64,000 nucleotides of DNA from Cunninghamia lanceolata (GCA_027924645.1 BSBN01001017.1:7280501-7344500), one strand, 5' to 3'. Shown: positions 32,917-45,531, numbered from the stretch's first letter. A program made the numbers and translations. The notes: generated by a model from the letters alone, not told the origin.

Positions 32917-34168
32917 TGTTAAGGGAAAATTGGATCCAAATGAATAATCAATATAATAATATCAATGATACCCAAAACTCAATGAAATAATGAACAAAAG
33001 AGATTCAATCAAACAATGAACAATACAAAGCAAACCTCCTTTAATTCTCAGCTTCCATTGATCACCTATCAAAAATGATCTTATCTATGAATATGGCCCT
33101 CAGAAGGTGCACTTCCTTGCTATGATTCCAAGATGTCAATTGGGAACAACTATGATAGTTTCTCCATGAAGATGAGCTTCATAACAATTATAGTAGTATG
33201 TAGTAATGAGTTTGATCGCAAGCAATGAAGGAATTGGTGCCAAAGGCGCACTGTAATTCCTACAGAGTAACAATACTAAAATCTTGGATGAATGAAATGG
33301 AAGAACATGGTTCAATTTATAGACTTGAGAAAGGGAAGATCAATGGTATAGAAAGAATGAGAAGATCAACGGTATAGAAAACTTGAGGAACATGTGCAAA
33401 TAAGAAGACGACATGTGTCTTGCTATATTTTGCATGAGAGGAATTAATAAAATAGAAGAATGAGTTAAATGAAAAGATTAATCAATTAAAAGAATAGATC
33501 AATCAGTTAACAGAATAGAACTAGAGAATAGAAATTGCATGAGGATGAGAAGATATTTTAGCCCAATTAAATATTTAGAATATTCAATTGCATGTGCACA
33601 AGGATTGAATATTATTTAGAGATAACTCAATTTAGAAGAAATGGACAACTTAAATAAATATTTGATTTATTTAAATTTAGAGAAGATATTATTGGAAGAA
33701 ACAATTAAAGAATTGGTATTATTTAATTTGGAATGATTTTGGAAGAATAAATAAAATATTTGATTATATTTTATTTTTAGAGATTGAGAGGATTTAAATA
33801 AATTTGATTTATTTATTTACATTTGGAAGAATGAATTGATTTAATTAAATAATTAAGAATTATTTAATTGTTTGGAAGAATTTAATTAAATAATTGGTTT
33901 TATTTAATTTTGACTTTAAAAGAGGTAATTAAATATTTTGATATTTAATTAACTTAGAGGAATATGAATCGAATAAATAAATTTGTTTATTTATTTATTG
34001 ATAGAAGAATTATGAATTCTAATTAAATAAATTGATTTTATTTAATTGTTGGGAGAATATGGATCAAATAAATAAATTTGTTTATTTATTTATTGATAGA
34101 GGATTTGACTTAAATAAATATTAAGAATATTTATTTAGACTGAGTTGTGTCATTTTTAAGCATATACA
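32917..34168 (-). repeat. 3' LTR of element H
   Basis: 1,252 bp, minus sense starting TGTATATGCTT and ending CCCTTAACA. It carries a series of AT-rich palindromes (33540-34140) such as AATAAATAAATTTGTTTATTTATT, and a TATAAAT box near 33317. Confidence 0.92.
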
Positions 34169-34182
34169 TTTTGCCCCTCTTT
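34169..34182 (-). other. Polypurine tract of element H
   Basis: AAAGAGGGGCAAAA on the minus strand, directly before the 3' LTR. The same 14 bases precede the 3' LTR of element G (63747-63760). Confidence 0.92.
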
Positions 34183-36615
34183 GATGTGATGTTCCCTTGG
34201 GAGATTGGTCGAGGAGAGAGATTCGAGGGCACGAGACGGACAATCTCACAATGAAGAAGGACAAAAATAAGTTAGAATGAAGAAAAATGGTTGAAGAAAG
34301 AGCTGAAATGATATGCTATGCAAGATAAATTGATAACACACACAAGCAAGTATGCACAAATGATACAAGAACAAGCAAGGTATTGCCCCTGTCTAGCTGT
34401 AAACCAATGATATACAATAGTGTTGTCATGACGGATATCCCTAGACCAACATGGCAGGCGTGTTGTCATGGTGGGGAACAATAGATCCCTAGAGCAACAT
34501 GAAGGACAGTGTCTGGTTTCAGGAAATGAAACATGTCATGTAAGACGTGTGTATTGGTCTGATTTCAACAATAATACATCATGTATAAGACAAGTGATTG
34601 ATTATAATTGATCGAGTTGGTTTATGACTAGACAAGGATCAAGATCACTGATTGTGAATGGATCATTTGACAAGATTGACTTGACTTGATTGGTATGGAT
34701 TAAGGATGGACTTGCATTTGGATCATTCCTCAGATTGACAGCTAGAACTATTGATGAGAAACACAATGATAGATAGAAAGTTGATTTGACAGAATAATGA
34801 CTTGACAGAAGGAATCACAAGCTTTTATTTGATACTATGTGGTTTGGATCTTTATTTGCATGGGATATGGTATGGATGCTTTTGCAGGTGTGAATGGTTT
34901 TGCCATCTTGATAGTGCAAGTATTTTGAAGTGCTTATTTCATCATTGGGCTTTTTTTTTTATGTTGTCAAAATGTTGTAAGAAAATACAAGCATCTAGGT
35001 ATAATTAAACTGAGATGACCTAAGTATCGCTTACATGGATTTTGATTTAGCAAGTTGATACAAGCATTGAGGTATAATTGAACCGAGATGACTTGAGTAT
35101 TTCTTGCATGTCAATAGACAAGGATTGCCCCCTTTCATGTTATACCTTTGATGTCCTCGATGATTTTTTGCTGATCATGTCATTAGACAAGGCTTCCCAT
35201 TACTAAAGATTAATCCACAAACAACAAACAAAGAAAAAAATCATGCCCCCATCATAGTATCTCTATCTTTTGGCATCCTCGAGTAGCATAGGAAGACATG
35301 ATAACAAAAATCAAGACGTTGTAACCTAACCTGATCACAACCACAAAACATTCTTGCATTTAGATGTGTTTTTCTTGCCATAATTTAGATAGTCATTTAG
35401 AGTGCTTTAGGTACTTGCTTGCTTTGTTTTGGATGGGTTGAGGTCTTGCATCAAAATTTCTGCCTGAAAGTGGGTTTTTCTTGTGCTTGCTTGCCTTGTG
35501 AAAGGTTCTGCAATCCTTATTAGTGAGACGGGCCCTAAGGGACTGACCTAGTGTCTCGGGGGCTCATTGCTAAATGGCCTTGCCTACGTGATAACACAGA
35601 GGCAATGTAGTTCAGGGTGAACCCTAATGGACCTAAGACCTAGGTGATAGAAAGTGGTGTGGACTCAGATAGATAGAAGGACCAAATATGGGATGGATGG
35701 GCAAGTGGAGCCTCAGGGGCGCATTTGAGAAATGGCCTTGCCTATGTGACGACGCATAGGCAATTTAGTTTTGGATTGACCCTATGATACTGACAATAGA
35801 CGCTATGCTAGGCTGACACTATGGATAGGATACTAGATAAGACCTTGGTTGACAAGGTGACAGAAGATATAGAGTATCAAGCCATGATAGGTTGAGATGA
35901 CATTATGGATAGCCTTAATTCTAGATACTGATGACAAGGAAACACCACGGAGAGTCAGATGTATGTGTGAAAAGGAATGGAACAGGTAGGTATGAGGATG
36001 GGCAATAGTAGATAGAAGGAATGCACATGAAAGAAGGCAAGGATGTGATCATCGAGGACTAAGTCACATAGGAAAAACATGCCCCATTGTAGGTAGAATA
36101 CTTAGGATTTTTCATGGCAATGTTTGTGACAATAGGAGGATGAGAGGATAATGAAGGATGTGCATGGTTTGGAGGGCTAAGGTATGTCAAGAGACACATA
36201 AAACACTTGTCAACATTGTGCCCCCAATCTTTATCAAGACCAAAGAAAGTAGAGGAATGAAAAATTAGGATAGATAGAGTAGACAATATAGGTATGTAAT
36301 GGATAGAAGGATAGGATAGGGAATGGTATGGAAGGGAACTGATAGGAGAAGAGTGATATGCCAATGAGACAAGGTGCCCCCAAGTGTAGGTTACATAGAA
36401 GATCAACTTACACACAATGCCTGTTTGCCAGGTTTTCATCATGGTACTTATCCAAGGCACCTGTTTGCTAGATTTTCACCATTGGATGACGGGATTTTTC
36501 TTTACTCTTTTGATTTTTTTTATTTTTTATTTTTTTTGAAACAGTTGGATGGGGGAAGGTGGACACTGAAAAGGAGAGACTCAAGTACATAGTTCCCTAA
36601 AAGGTGATAGTCTTG
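34183..36615 (-). other. Element H noncoding 3' region
   Basis: No gene seen. It corresponds to 60900-63746 of G. Shared blocks include one near 34375-34480 (tagged GCCCCTGTCTAG..CCCTAGACCAAC on the plus strand), the poly-A/T stretch near 36510 and the hairpin repeats at 36418-36480. Confidence 0.7.
36418..36480 (-). repeat. Two GAAAACCTGGCAAACAGG hairpin motifs in H
   Basis: Minus-sense copies at 36418-36442 and 36456-36480, 38 bases apart. The first keeps the stem CCTG-GCAAA-CAGG; the second is mutated (TCTAGCAAACAGG). G has three copies in the matching place. Confidence 0.85.
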
Positions 36616-39009
36616 CTAGATGGATGCTATCACATGGACTATGTCAAGTGTTCTCATAGATGTTGGTAGGGGATTGCATGAAAGTGAGATGGAGAAGGTA
36701 GATATGGGATTATAGAGGGTGCGATAGTGGATGATGATGTAGATTATAGAGGGAAGGCTTATGTAAAAGCATGGACCATAGGAATAGGATGAGGAAGATA
36801 TGTAGGATAACAGTGGAAGGAAGGGGAGGCACACAGAAATGTTGTGGAATGGAATGGAATCATGACCAACAGTTGCACATACTGTGATAAACATTGAAGC
36901 TAGTGATGGAAAAGTAATGTAGGAAGCAATAGAGACTTTTTCTTGTGGATGAATGACTTCGACATGTAGGGATCCACATAGACTGAGTATTTTTCTAATT
37001 TTTGTTTGCCATGTGGGATGGAAGAGTTTGAGACTTTTGGATTGAATGGGAGAAAGTGGATGGTTGGGATTCTTGAGAGGTGGATGTCTCATGGTACTTG
37101 AGGGCTTTTTGCTTAGGTACCCAAGCCATTTTGCTTTTAGATAGTACAACTTTGGAGGTAATCATTTGTTAGATGTGGACCCACACCTTTTTTAGTTTGG
37201 CATATAGGTGTGTGGGTGTATTCCCTTCTTGAGAAGGATGCTTCTTTGATTCTTGGCTTTTGTATCCTAGGTCATGAGGACTCTTAGGATTTTTGACTTT
37301 ATAGGTAGAGGCATCCAAATTTTTATTGTTGAATTCCCATGGGATGGTAGAAGTGGGGTTGGAGGAAGCCCTTTGTTTAGACAACATGTGTGTCTGTTGG
37401 TTATGATTGGGATTGTTAGAAGATTCATGGATGGATGGATAAGGTGTTGGAAGGAGTGGTGGTAAAATGCATAGAGGGATGTTAGGAGTTGGAAGTAGCG
37501 GAGGTAGATTAGATGGTGGAAGGTGTATGGTCACATCTTTTGGGATGTGTAGGATGATGGAGGTAGAATGGTGACATATGTTTTGGTGATATGAAAGGAT
37601 TTTTGATGGAAAGTGGAGGATTTTGAAGGAGTGGAAGAAGTACCAACATCTTGAGATTGTTCACCTTGGGGTATGTATCCAAGGCCGTATGAATGAGGAT
37701 GAACATTAACATGGACGGGCTCCAAGATACCTTGTTCACAAAGGCCTAAGCCTTTACCTTGATAGTTCATATGTTAGAGTAGGCGGTGGACAACAGGATT
37801 GTGTATAGGTGGAGCACTAGACATGAGTTCCTTATTGGATGGAGAATGTGAGATAGAGGATAATGGTTGTTGGTGTTCTAAGGAGGAACACTCATGAATG
37901 AAGGTGGTAAGACTGAGGATATATGGTGGGGGATTTGCAGCATCGTCGATAATGGATGGCGGAGGATTATTGCCATTTTGATCTTCTGCGCTTGCTTGGG
38001 AGGCAAGTGTCTCATCAAGGGAAGTGGAAGTTGTTAGATCTTGGATGGGACTAGATGGGGTTATGAGCTTAGGACCATGGAACACATAAAGTGGGCTTAG
38101 AGGATCATCATGGTCTGCTTGATCATAGATAGGCTCATGATTGTAGATGGGATCTTGATCACATATAGTATTTAGCATGATGGGATTAATCTGCACTTGT
38201 ATAGGTTCTTCATCAACGATAATGTCCTGATCATAGAAAGGAGAGGAGTTATGGAGAGGTTGACATTGGACCTCATGCTCATGTATATGATCAAGTTGCT
38301 CATGGATAGCTTCTTCATTAGAGGTAGTATCTTGATCATGGGAAAGATATAGGTCACAAATGGATTAAGATTGGATTTCTTACTCATGCATAGTTATAGG
38401 ATCATCAAAAAGATAAAGGTTATGCATAGGCCGGATGGGGGTGCTTTGATCTTGATTTAGACAAAGGTTGAATGTTTCCATATGTTTTAAAGTGTGCTCT
38501 TGACATAACTCTTGGGTTGTTTGAATGGAAGTGGAGGTAGAGGTCTCTTGGATTAGATTTTGGTCAATAATATGAAGGTGTGATGGACCTTGACTTTGGT
38601 TCCTAGTAGGAGATTTTTCAACAGGCTCGAGGGGTTACCGATTACACGACGAGGTTGGTGCAATGGACATGTTTGAAGGCTCTTTGATAAGGTCAAGGAC
38701 CGGTATTTGGGGACATGGTTGACTCTCTGTTGGTAGTCCTTGGATCACATCCTTTGTAGGCATTTGGGTAGATGAATGAGGTAATGGATGAGTGGAATTT
38801 GGAATTCTCCATAGCTTTTCTTGTGTTGTATATCTTTCCCAAAAATCATCTGAGGATTTTTTGTTTGTCGTATTAGAGCTTGGAGAATTCAATGGTGGTT
38901 TTGAGCTTGGAGGAGGATTAGTATGCTTTGGGCTATGGGTCCTAGGAGTATTGTTTGCCTTGTCAAGAGTATCATTAAGACGAGACAAGAATGTATGACT
39001 TTGGGGCAT
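36616..39009 (-). pseudogene. Element H gag-like/G-patch gene, broken
   Basis: Fragments in three frames align with the G protein (57754-60312): SLTTFIHECSSLEHQQPLSS, then a G-patch, HMNYQGKGLGLCEQGILEP (37715-37772), SYGLGYIPQGEQSQDVG, and a Pro-rich tail. Frameshifts occur near 38190, 38380 and 37530. No capsid-like core, protease or RT is seen. The two membrane-like stretches of the G protein are not present here. Confidence 0.78.
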
Positions 39010-40845
39010 GGTGTAGCTAGTACTGGCATGTTCAGCTTGTAAGATTGCAAATCACTATTATATAGCTTGGAGTTCTTGAGCAATTGCTATACGACCTTAG
39101 GGGGAGGTGTCTAAGTTTAACTACAACTTCAGGTACTTGAGTCTTGAGCCAGTTCTTCTAATTCAATTGTCATCTCCATAGAAATTGACACAAGACCGAA
39201 ATGGGTACTCAGAAAGGTGGAAAATTTTCTCGCAAGGGAGGTGGAGATGCTCACTATCATGCATGCATAGGAATAGATGCACAATAGAAACTGGTGAATG
39301 CACGGAAAGTTGATACAGATGTGCAATACTAGTAATTTATAGATGCGTAGTAACAAATGATGCAAGTGCGGCCAGTTGGTACAGATGAGCAGCCAGTTGG
39401 AACAAATGCGTAGCAGAAAGTGACAAAAGCACAGTTCTGGCTTTTTTTAGTGTTTTTGTAAATTTTTGGCAAATTTTTTTATGTTTTTGGTTTCTTTTGT
39501 TGCAAGGTGGTCTCTTTGATTTGATTTTTTGAAATTATGGCAAGAAGACACAGCAAACAAAAAGAATGTTTTTTATGGTTTTTTATTTTTTTTGTGATTT
39601 CTTGACTCTTTTTGGACTAAAAGAAAGCAAGCACAATCTTAGGTTTCAAAGGACAATATAAAACTGAATTCTCACTATCTCTAGTGAAGCATCTTTGGGA
39701 GGTGATAATCACCCTTCCCTACACTAGCTTATAGGGGTTTTTAGCCACTGAGACAAAGGTGTTTAATAAAGGCAACCGTTCGAGTGGTTATACATGCGAC
39801 AACACTACTCTCCATTATGGAGTCTCCTAGGCTACAAGGGTTGCACCTTGAAGAGTTTTGGGGGAGGTTAGCTGTCGGTATAACACAACTTCACTCGTTG
39901 TTTGAAGCTTTCGCTCCAAACATAATTTATTTATAGTGGCTCAGTAGGGCTTGGCTTTAGCCTGTTACCACTTAGGGTCGTTCCTACTTGGATGAATAGT
40001 ATCCAAGAGCAGGCCTCTCTAAAAGAAAAACACATGTGAAAATGACATGTCTAACATTTTGGTCACCCAAGATAGGGGAGAGCATAGGCCTGGTATCATT
40101 CCCAAAACATAGAAGACAGTGGTTCCTTTCCCCTAGTTAAAAAGAAAAAGACTAAATGAGCTATCTACTTGGGCAATCACAGAAATTTGTTAACTTTGAA
40201 GTGATAACAAGGTAGCAGTGATTTGTTAACTTTGAAGTGATAACAAGATAGCAATGGTTCAGTTTTACCCAGATAGCAATGTGTCTAACTTTGAAAGATA
40301 GCAATATAGCAATGATTCAATGATATGCAAGATAGCAATGATTCAGTTACCACCCTCCTAGTTAAGACTATGTGAGATTTACATAAGCATCCATTTACTT
40401 TCCTTTTAGAAATTGAAGTGTGAGTTAACAAGTGCAGCTATATGATTCTAAACAAGTACCTAGCCTACAAAACAGATCCAAGAGTGTTCCTGTAAAAAAA
40501 TGTTAGCATTAGCAGAAAATTTACAAGAAAAACCCTAAAGTTACTGTCTAAATCAGATGCACAACTTCATAGCCTGAATGCACAGAAACAAAGCTCAGAA
40601 GCGCAGAAGTACAAATGCTTTGAGACAGAGGTCAAAAGTGCAAGAATACAGAGTATACGTGCCAAACTGACAGATGCACCATTTCAGAAGGTATATGCAC
40701 CAGAATAGAGTCTATATGTGCCTAAAGATTGGATGCACCAGAATAGACAGCGAATGTGTGTTAGGATGAGGTAGATGTGTAGTTTCCTCCAGTGTATGGC
40801 TTTCTAACACACAAAAACTTAGTTTTTTGGGTTAAATTGGGGCTA
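39010..40845 (-). other. Element H leader
   Basis: Noncoding. Contains the conserved block around 39890-40030, a poly-pyrimidine/purine stretch near 39480-39600 also found in E (31770-31870), and degenerate repeats with minus-sense GGTGCAT..CTGT cores (40560-40780). Confidence 0.72.
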
Positions 40846-40864
40846 GGTCCCATAGTGGGCATCA
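40846..40864 (-). other. Primer binding site of element H
   Basis: Minus sense TGATGCCCACTATGGGACC, a decayed form of the E site at 42395. Four bases separate it from the LTR. Confidence 0.8.
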
Positions 40865-40868
40865 AAAA

Positions 40869-42130
40869 TGTTAAGGGAAAATTGGATCCAAATGAATAAT
40901 CAATATAATAATGTCAATGATACCTAAAACTCAATGAAATAATGAACAAAAGAGATTCAATCAAACAATGAACAATACAAAGCAAACCTCCTTTAATTCT
41001 CAGCTTCCATTGATCGCCTATCACAGATGATCTTGTCTATGAATATGGTCCTCAGAAGGTGCACTTCTTTGCTATGATTCCAAGATGTCAATTGGGAATG
41101 GCTATGATAGTTTTGCCATGAAGATGAGCTTCATAACAATGATAGTAGTATGTAGTAATGAGTTTGATCACAAGTAATGAAGGAATTGGTATGAAAGGTG
41201 TGCTGTAATTCCTGCAGAGTAACAATACTATAAGCTTATATGAATGAAATGGAAGAACATGGTTCAATTTATAGACTTACGAAAGAGAAGATCAACGGTA
41301 TAGAAAACTTGAGGAACGTGTGCAAATAAGAAGAAGACATGTGTCTTGCTATATTTTGCATGAGAGGAATTAATAAAATAGAAGAATGAGTTAACTGAAG
41401 AGATTAATCAATTAAAAGAATAGATCAATCAATTAAGAGAATAGAAATTGCATGAGGATGAGGAGATATTTTAGCCGAATTAAATATTTAGAATATTCAA
41501 TTGCATGTGTAGAAGGATTGAATTATATTTAGAGATAACTCAATTTAGAAGAAATGGACAACTTAAATAAATATTTGATTTATTTAAATTTAGAGAAGAT
41601 ATTATTGGAAGAAACAATTAAATAATTGGTATTATTTAATTTAGAATGAATTTGGGAGAACTAATTAAATAATTGGTATTATTTAATTTGAAATGATTTT
41701 GGAAGAATAAATAAAATATTTGATTATATTTTATTTTTAGAGATTGAGATGATTTAAATAAATTTGATTGATTTATTTAAATTTGGAAGAATGGTTTGAT
41801 TTAATTAAATAATTAAGAATTATTTAATTGTTTGGAAGAATTTAATTAAATAATTAGTTTTTATTTAAATTTAACTTTAGAAGAGGTAATTAAATATTTT
41901 GATATTTAATTAACTTAGGGGAATATGAATCAAATAAATAAATTTGTTTCTTTATTTATTGATAGAAGAATTAGGAATTTTAATTAAATAAATTGATTTT
42001 ATTTAATTGTTTGGAGAATATGGATCAAATAAATAAATTTGTTTATTTATTTATTGATAGAGGAATTTGACTTAAATAAATATTAAGAATATTTATTTAG
42101 ACTGAGTCGTGTCATTTTTAGGCGTATACA
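40869..42130 (-). repeat. 5' LTR of element H
   Basis: 1,262 bp matching 32917-34168, with a few indels in the palindrome region (an extra AATTGGTATTATTTAATTT-type unit near 41665). Ends TGTATACGCC and CCCTTAACA in element sense. Confidence 0.92.
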
Positions 42131-42394
42131 CATAGAAATAGATCTCAGAAGCGTAGGAGTACAAGTGAGCTAAGACAGAAGTCAAAAGCGCAGGAATATA
42201 GAGTATATGTGCAGAATTAGTAGATGTGCCATATCAGAGGTTACATGCACTGAAACATACACCTTATGCGCTGAAAGATTGGATGCACTGGATCAGACAG
42301 TAGATACATGTTAGGATGGGTCAAATGTGCAGATTCCTCATGTGTATGGCTTCCTAATGTACAAAAACTTATTTTTTGGGTTAAATTGGGGCTA
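42131..42394 (-). other. Element E leader, primer-proximal part
   Basis: Matches 40580-40845 of H closely. It holds degenerate GTGCATC..CTGT-type repeats in element sense. It is the missing piece between E's primer site and 32916. Confidence 0.82.
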
Positions 42395-42413
42395 GGCCCC
42401 ACGATGGGCACCA
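42395..42413 (-). other. Primer binding site of element E
   Basis: Minus sense TGGTGCCCATCGTGGGGCC, resembling the TGGCGCCCACNGTGGGGCC type common in plant Tat elements. Four to five bases separate it from the LTR. Confidence 0.85.
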
Positions 42414-42417
42414 AAAA

Positions 42418-43464
42418 TGTTAAGGGAAAATTGGAGTAAACATGAATAATCAATATATCAATATCAATAATACCCAAAACTCAATGAAATATAGAAACAA
42501 CAAGATCAATCAAACAAAGAACTTCAAAAACCTGTGCAAACCTCAAAGCTTCATGGCTTCCATTGGTTGCCTATCTCAATAGATCTTGCATGTAGGAATA
42601 AGGCCCTTAGAGAGTGTACTTCCTTTCTATTCCAAGATTGTGAATGGAGAATGGCTATGTTTATTCTTTGTAATCAAGATGAGCTTCACAACAATGGTAG
42701 TGATATGGTAACAAGGTGATCGCAAGCAAAAAGGAATGACTTGGGTGCCAAAGGCGTGCTGTAATTCTTGCAGAGTAACAATACTAAAAGCTTGGATGAA
42801 TGAAATGGAAGAATATGGTTCAATTTATAGACTTGTGAGAGAAAAGATCAATGGTATAGAAAGAATGAGAAGATCAATGGTATAGAAGATTTTGAGAGAA
42901 TGTGCGTGAATAGGAAGAGGACATGCATCTTTCTCTATTTTGCATGAGAGAAATTAATAAATAGAAGAATGAGTTAACTAAAGAGATTAATCAATTAAAA
43001 GAATAGATCAATTAGTTAAGAGAATAGAACTAGAAGATGGAAATTGCATGAGGATGAGAAGATATTTTTCTCAATTAAATATTTAGAATATTCAATTGCA
43101 TGTGCACAAGGATTGAATTATATTTAGAGATAACTCAATTTAGAAGAAATAGACAACTTAAATAAATATTTGATTTATTTAAATTTAGAGAAGATATTAT
43201 TGGAAGAGACAACTAAATAATTGATATTATTTAATTTAGAATGAATTTGGAAGAACTAATTAAATAATTGGTATTATTTAATTTGTTGGAAGAATTAGAA
43301 GAATTTTGGAATTTTAATTAAATAAATTGATTTTATTTAATTGTTGGGAGAATATGAATCAAATAAATAAATTTGTTTGTTTATTTATTGATAGAGGAAT
43401 TTGACTTAAATAAATATTGAGAATATTTATTTGGACAGAGTTGTATCATTTTTAGGCGTATATA
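42418..43464 (-). repeat. 5' LTR of element E
   Basis: About 1,047 bp, shorter than the H LTRs because palindrome units are missing. Its outer end reads TATATACGCC, so the terminal TG of the element has decayed to TA. The flank at 43465 (GCATG) is element D. Confidence 0.88.
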
Positions 43465-43741
43465 GCATGAGATAATTTTCAAGGATGATGAGTTAGATGT
43501 AGATGCCAGGTTGGATAAAATTAGTGAACTTAGAGCTAAATTTAATGCATTTCATAAGGCAAAGGCAGAAATAGAAAGGATATACAATCAATACAACCGA
43601 GAAATGGAAATGTTTAGATATCAAGTTAATCATCTTAAGAACCTAGAGCCTTCAGATATGAATCCAACACTTTCATCTTGGCTCGACTACCACAACAAGC
43701 TGGCAGAAGAAGACAAAATAAATTTGGATGAAGAGTCTTAA
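43465..43741 (+). pseudogene. Element D accessory-ORF tail in the LTR
   Basis: Open to TAA at 43739-43741 and predicted coiled coil: LDKISELRAKFNAFHKAKAE and EMEMFRYQVNHLKNLEPSD, then an acidic end. It lies in the same LTR position as the B tail, but I see no clear residue-by-residue match to it. It is truncated on the left by E. Confidence 0.65.
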
Positions 43742-44056
43742 TGTGTTCTTTTGAATATTTTGAAATATAATCCCATCACTGTTGTAAACTACTATATTTA
43801 GAGTGACATGTGATGTTATTTTGTCTTTATTATGCCTCAAAAATGAGCTTTTCTATATGTATATTCAGTTGGGTAGTCAAAATGTCTAGATTCAATGTAT
43901 TCGGGGGCTATTTTTCATCTTTTTCATAAAGGACAAAATGTAATCCGGGATTTGTTGTGAGCTATAAGAAATGCGTTTAATGATGTAAATCTAGACCATT
44001 GGTGTTGAGTTAATCTCCACTGTCCATTCAGAAACTTGGTATGCCACTTTCCTATA
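43465..44056 (+). repeat. Element D 5' LTR, part upstream of N
   Basis: Accessory-ORF tail, then about 315 bp of AT-rich noncoding DNA ending CCACTTTCCTATA, the first half of the TATA region. It continues at 47647. Confidence 0.82.
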
Positions 44057-45531
44057 TGGTGCAGGAGCACCTCGAGACCTACGAATCGGGAGGATTCCAT
44101 GTATTTTCTGTTTTGTCCAAGTATCATGTTTGTAAGGCCTTAGCACCATATTGAATCATACCTGGCCAAGTAGCGATATAAGTTGAGTCTGTATACGTGT
44201 CATTAATGATTGTAACCGATTTGAATAGATGTAACCGAATGGCAGAGGTGGTTGTAGGGCAATTCGCCTTCCATCGTATGTAACTGCCAATATGAGATTC
44301 TATATAGTCGGTCTGTGTTTGTTGACAGACAGAGAGGGAGAGAAAGAGAGGCAGAGAAGATTGATGTATGTATATTACCTTTCTAAGAAGAAGTAATAAA
44401 AAGTTCTATTTGGTCTAATTGTAGAGATGTAGATCGGAAGCATTCCACTGGTTGAGATTTCTTTGAAATTAGTGGAATGACTTCCTTAGGGTTAGATTGT
44501 TTTCCATTCTGTTGAGTTTTTGTTGTTTCTGTGTGAGTTGTTTGGTTGAAGAGTTGTAGGGGTTTATATCGGCATAAGTTTCATATCGTTTCACCGAATG
44601 TACATTGCAAATGTATATCGCAAAGCATGTTGAGAATGTACATTTCATCAGATACAAAAGGTGATTGGTCGTAATGGTGAAATCAGGGTAAAGAAACATT
44701 AGTCCACTGGTAATAGCAAGTCATGCCAAGCATATACTAAGTTGGTATATCAGCATATCAGGAGAGCAGTTGAGGGTTTCACCGACAGGTAAAGTGTTGC
44801 TGATAAGTGAAAGTCAAAGTTGACGTCAAGAGTAGGTCCATCGGCGTATCAGAAGGAGATGAAAAGATCCCACCGATGATCTAAGTCTTACCGACAAGGG
44901 AGTTTGAAGATTCATCAGAGTGACAAAACCATTAGGCAGATAAAGTAACGTTGAGCTGACAGTGATGATCTTATCGATTGAGTTATATTGGGGTGACTAG
45001 GAGTGAGTGACGCTGACAAAAAATCCATCGGTGTATCAGCCCAGTGAGATTAGAGTTTGTCAATGTTTGGAGTCTCACCAACGGGTGTGGTCTAAAGATT
45101 GTCATCGGTGAGATCGATGTGTCGATGAAAGAGTTTTCAAGTGTGCCGATAGTGTTAAGTCTTGCCAACGATGGTTTGCATCGATGTATCGGCACATCTT
45201 GGTCAGAGTTCGCCGATAGGAGTAATCACACTGAAGATAATAATCGTTAGTGTATTGGTGAAGTAGATCCTGCCATGGCTGATAACTATTGTCTTGCCAA
45301 CAGATAAGGGCATTGAGTCTCACATCGGAGTGAGTAAAACTTTGGTGTGGAAAATTATAAAGCCACTGATAGAGGTCTGTCTGGCCGATAGTGAAGAAGG
45401 TGCATGTGTTGGTATTGTTTGGACCTCAAGGAGGTTATTTAAAGATGATTAAACATTAAAATCTCTGTATTGTGGGTTTTGATGGGTATTCACCCTTGTA
45501 ATGAAGTATTTCCACTATGCACTCTGCATCA
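44057..45531 (+). repeat. 5' LTR of element N (1,475 bp)
   Basis: TATA-like CTATATAG near 44297, AATAAA near 44395, U5 hairpin at 44441-44479 and degenerate CCGATAG/TATCGG repeats (44570-45400). It differs from the 3' LTR mainly by transitions. Confidence 0.93.
44441..44479 (+). other. U5 hairpin, N 5' LTR
   Basis: Outer stem CATTCCACT/AGTGGAATG: the last pair is T-A where solo copies have C-G. Inner stem GATTTC-TTT-GAAATT, with one G-T wobble in RNA terms. Confidence 0.87.

Larger units (their letters stand above)
32917..42130 (-). mobile_element. Element H: non-autonomous partner of E
   Basis: Two LTRs (32917-34168 and 40869-42130), a primer site, leader, one broken gag-like/G-patch gene, a long noncoding 3' region and a perfect polypurine tract. 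No protease, RT or integrase is visible in the 6.7 kb interior. The LTRs match the 5' LTR of E. The flanks TGCAG (32912-32916) and CATAG (42131-42135) can both derive from CGCAG by C deamination. Joining the flanks restores the E leader order seen at 40560-40620. Confidence 0.85.
23920..43464 (-). mobile_element. Element E: Tat/Ogre-like Ty3/gypsy, interrupted three times
   Basis: A minus-strand element with 5' LTR 42418-43464, primer site, leader, gag, protease, G-patch, RT, RNase H and a second RVT_3 RNase H. Element H (32917-42130) sits in the leader, a solo LTR (24101-25666) in the second RNase H, and element B cuts it at 23919/23920, so its integrase and 3' LTR lie outside the window. 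The right edge abuts the accessory-ORF tail of D, so E lies within D's 5' LTR. Domain order and the CCHC/G-patch features fit the Tat branch. Confidence 0.88.

Noticed and set aside
34183..36058. Degraded pol in the 3' part of H
   Set aside because: No RT, RNase H or integrase motif is readable on either strand, and the matching interval of G is also non-coding.
31257..43464. Tandem segmental duplication of host DNA (31.3-34.2 kb versus 39.0-42.1 kb)
   Set aside because: The two copies are LTR plus leader of two related elements; the order is explained by H inserted in E with recognisable target duplication.
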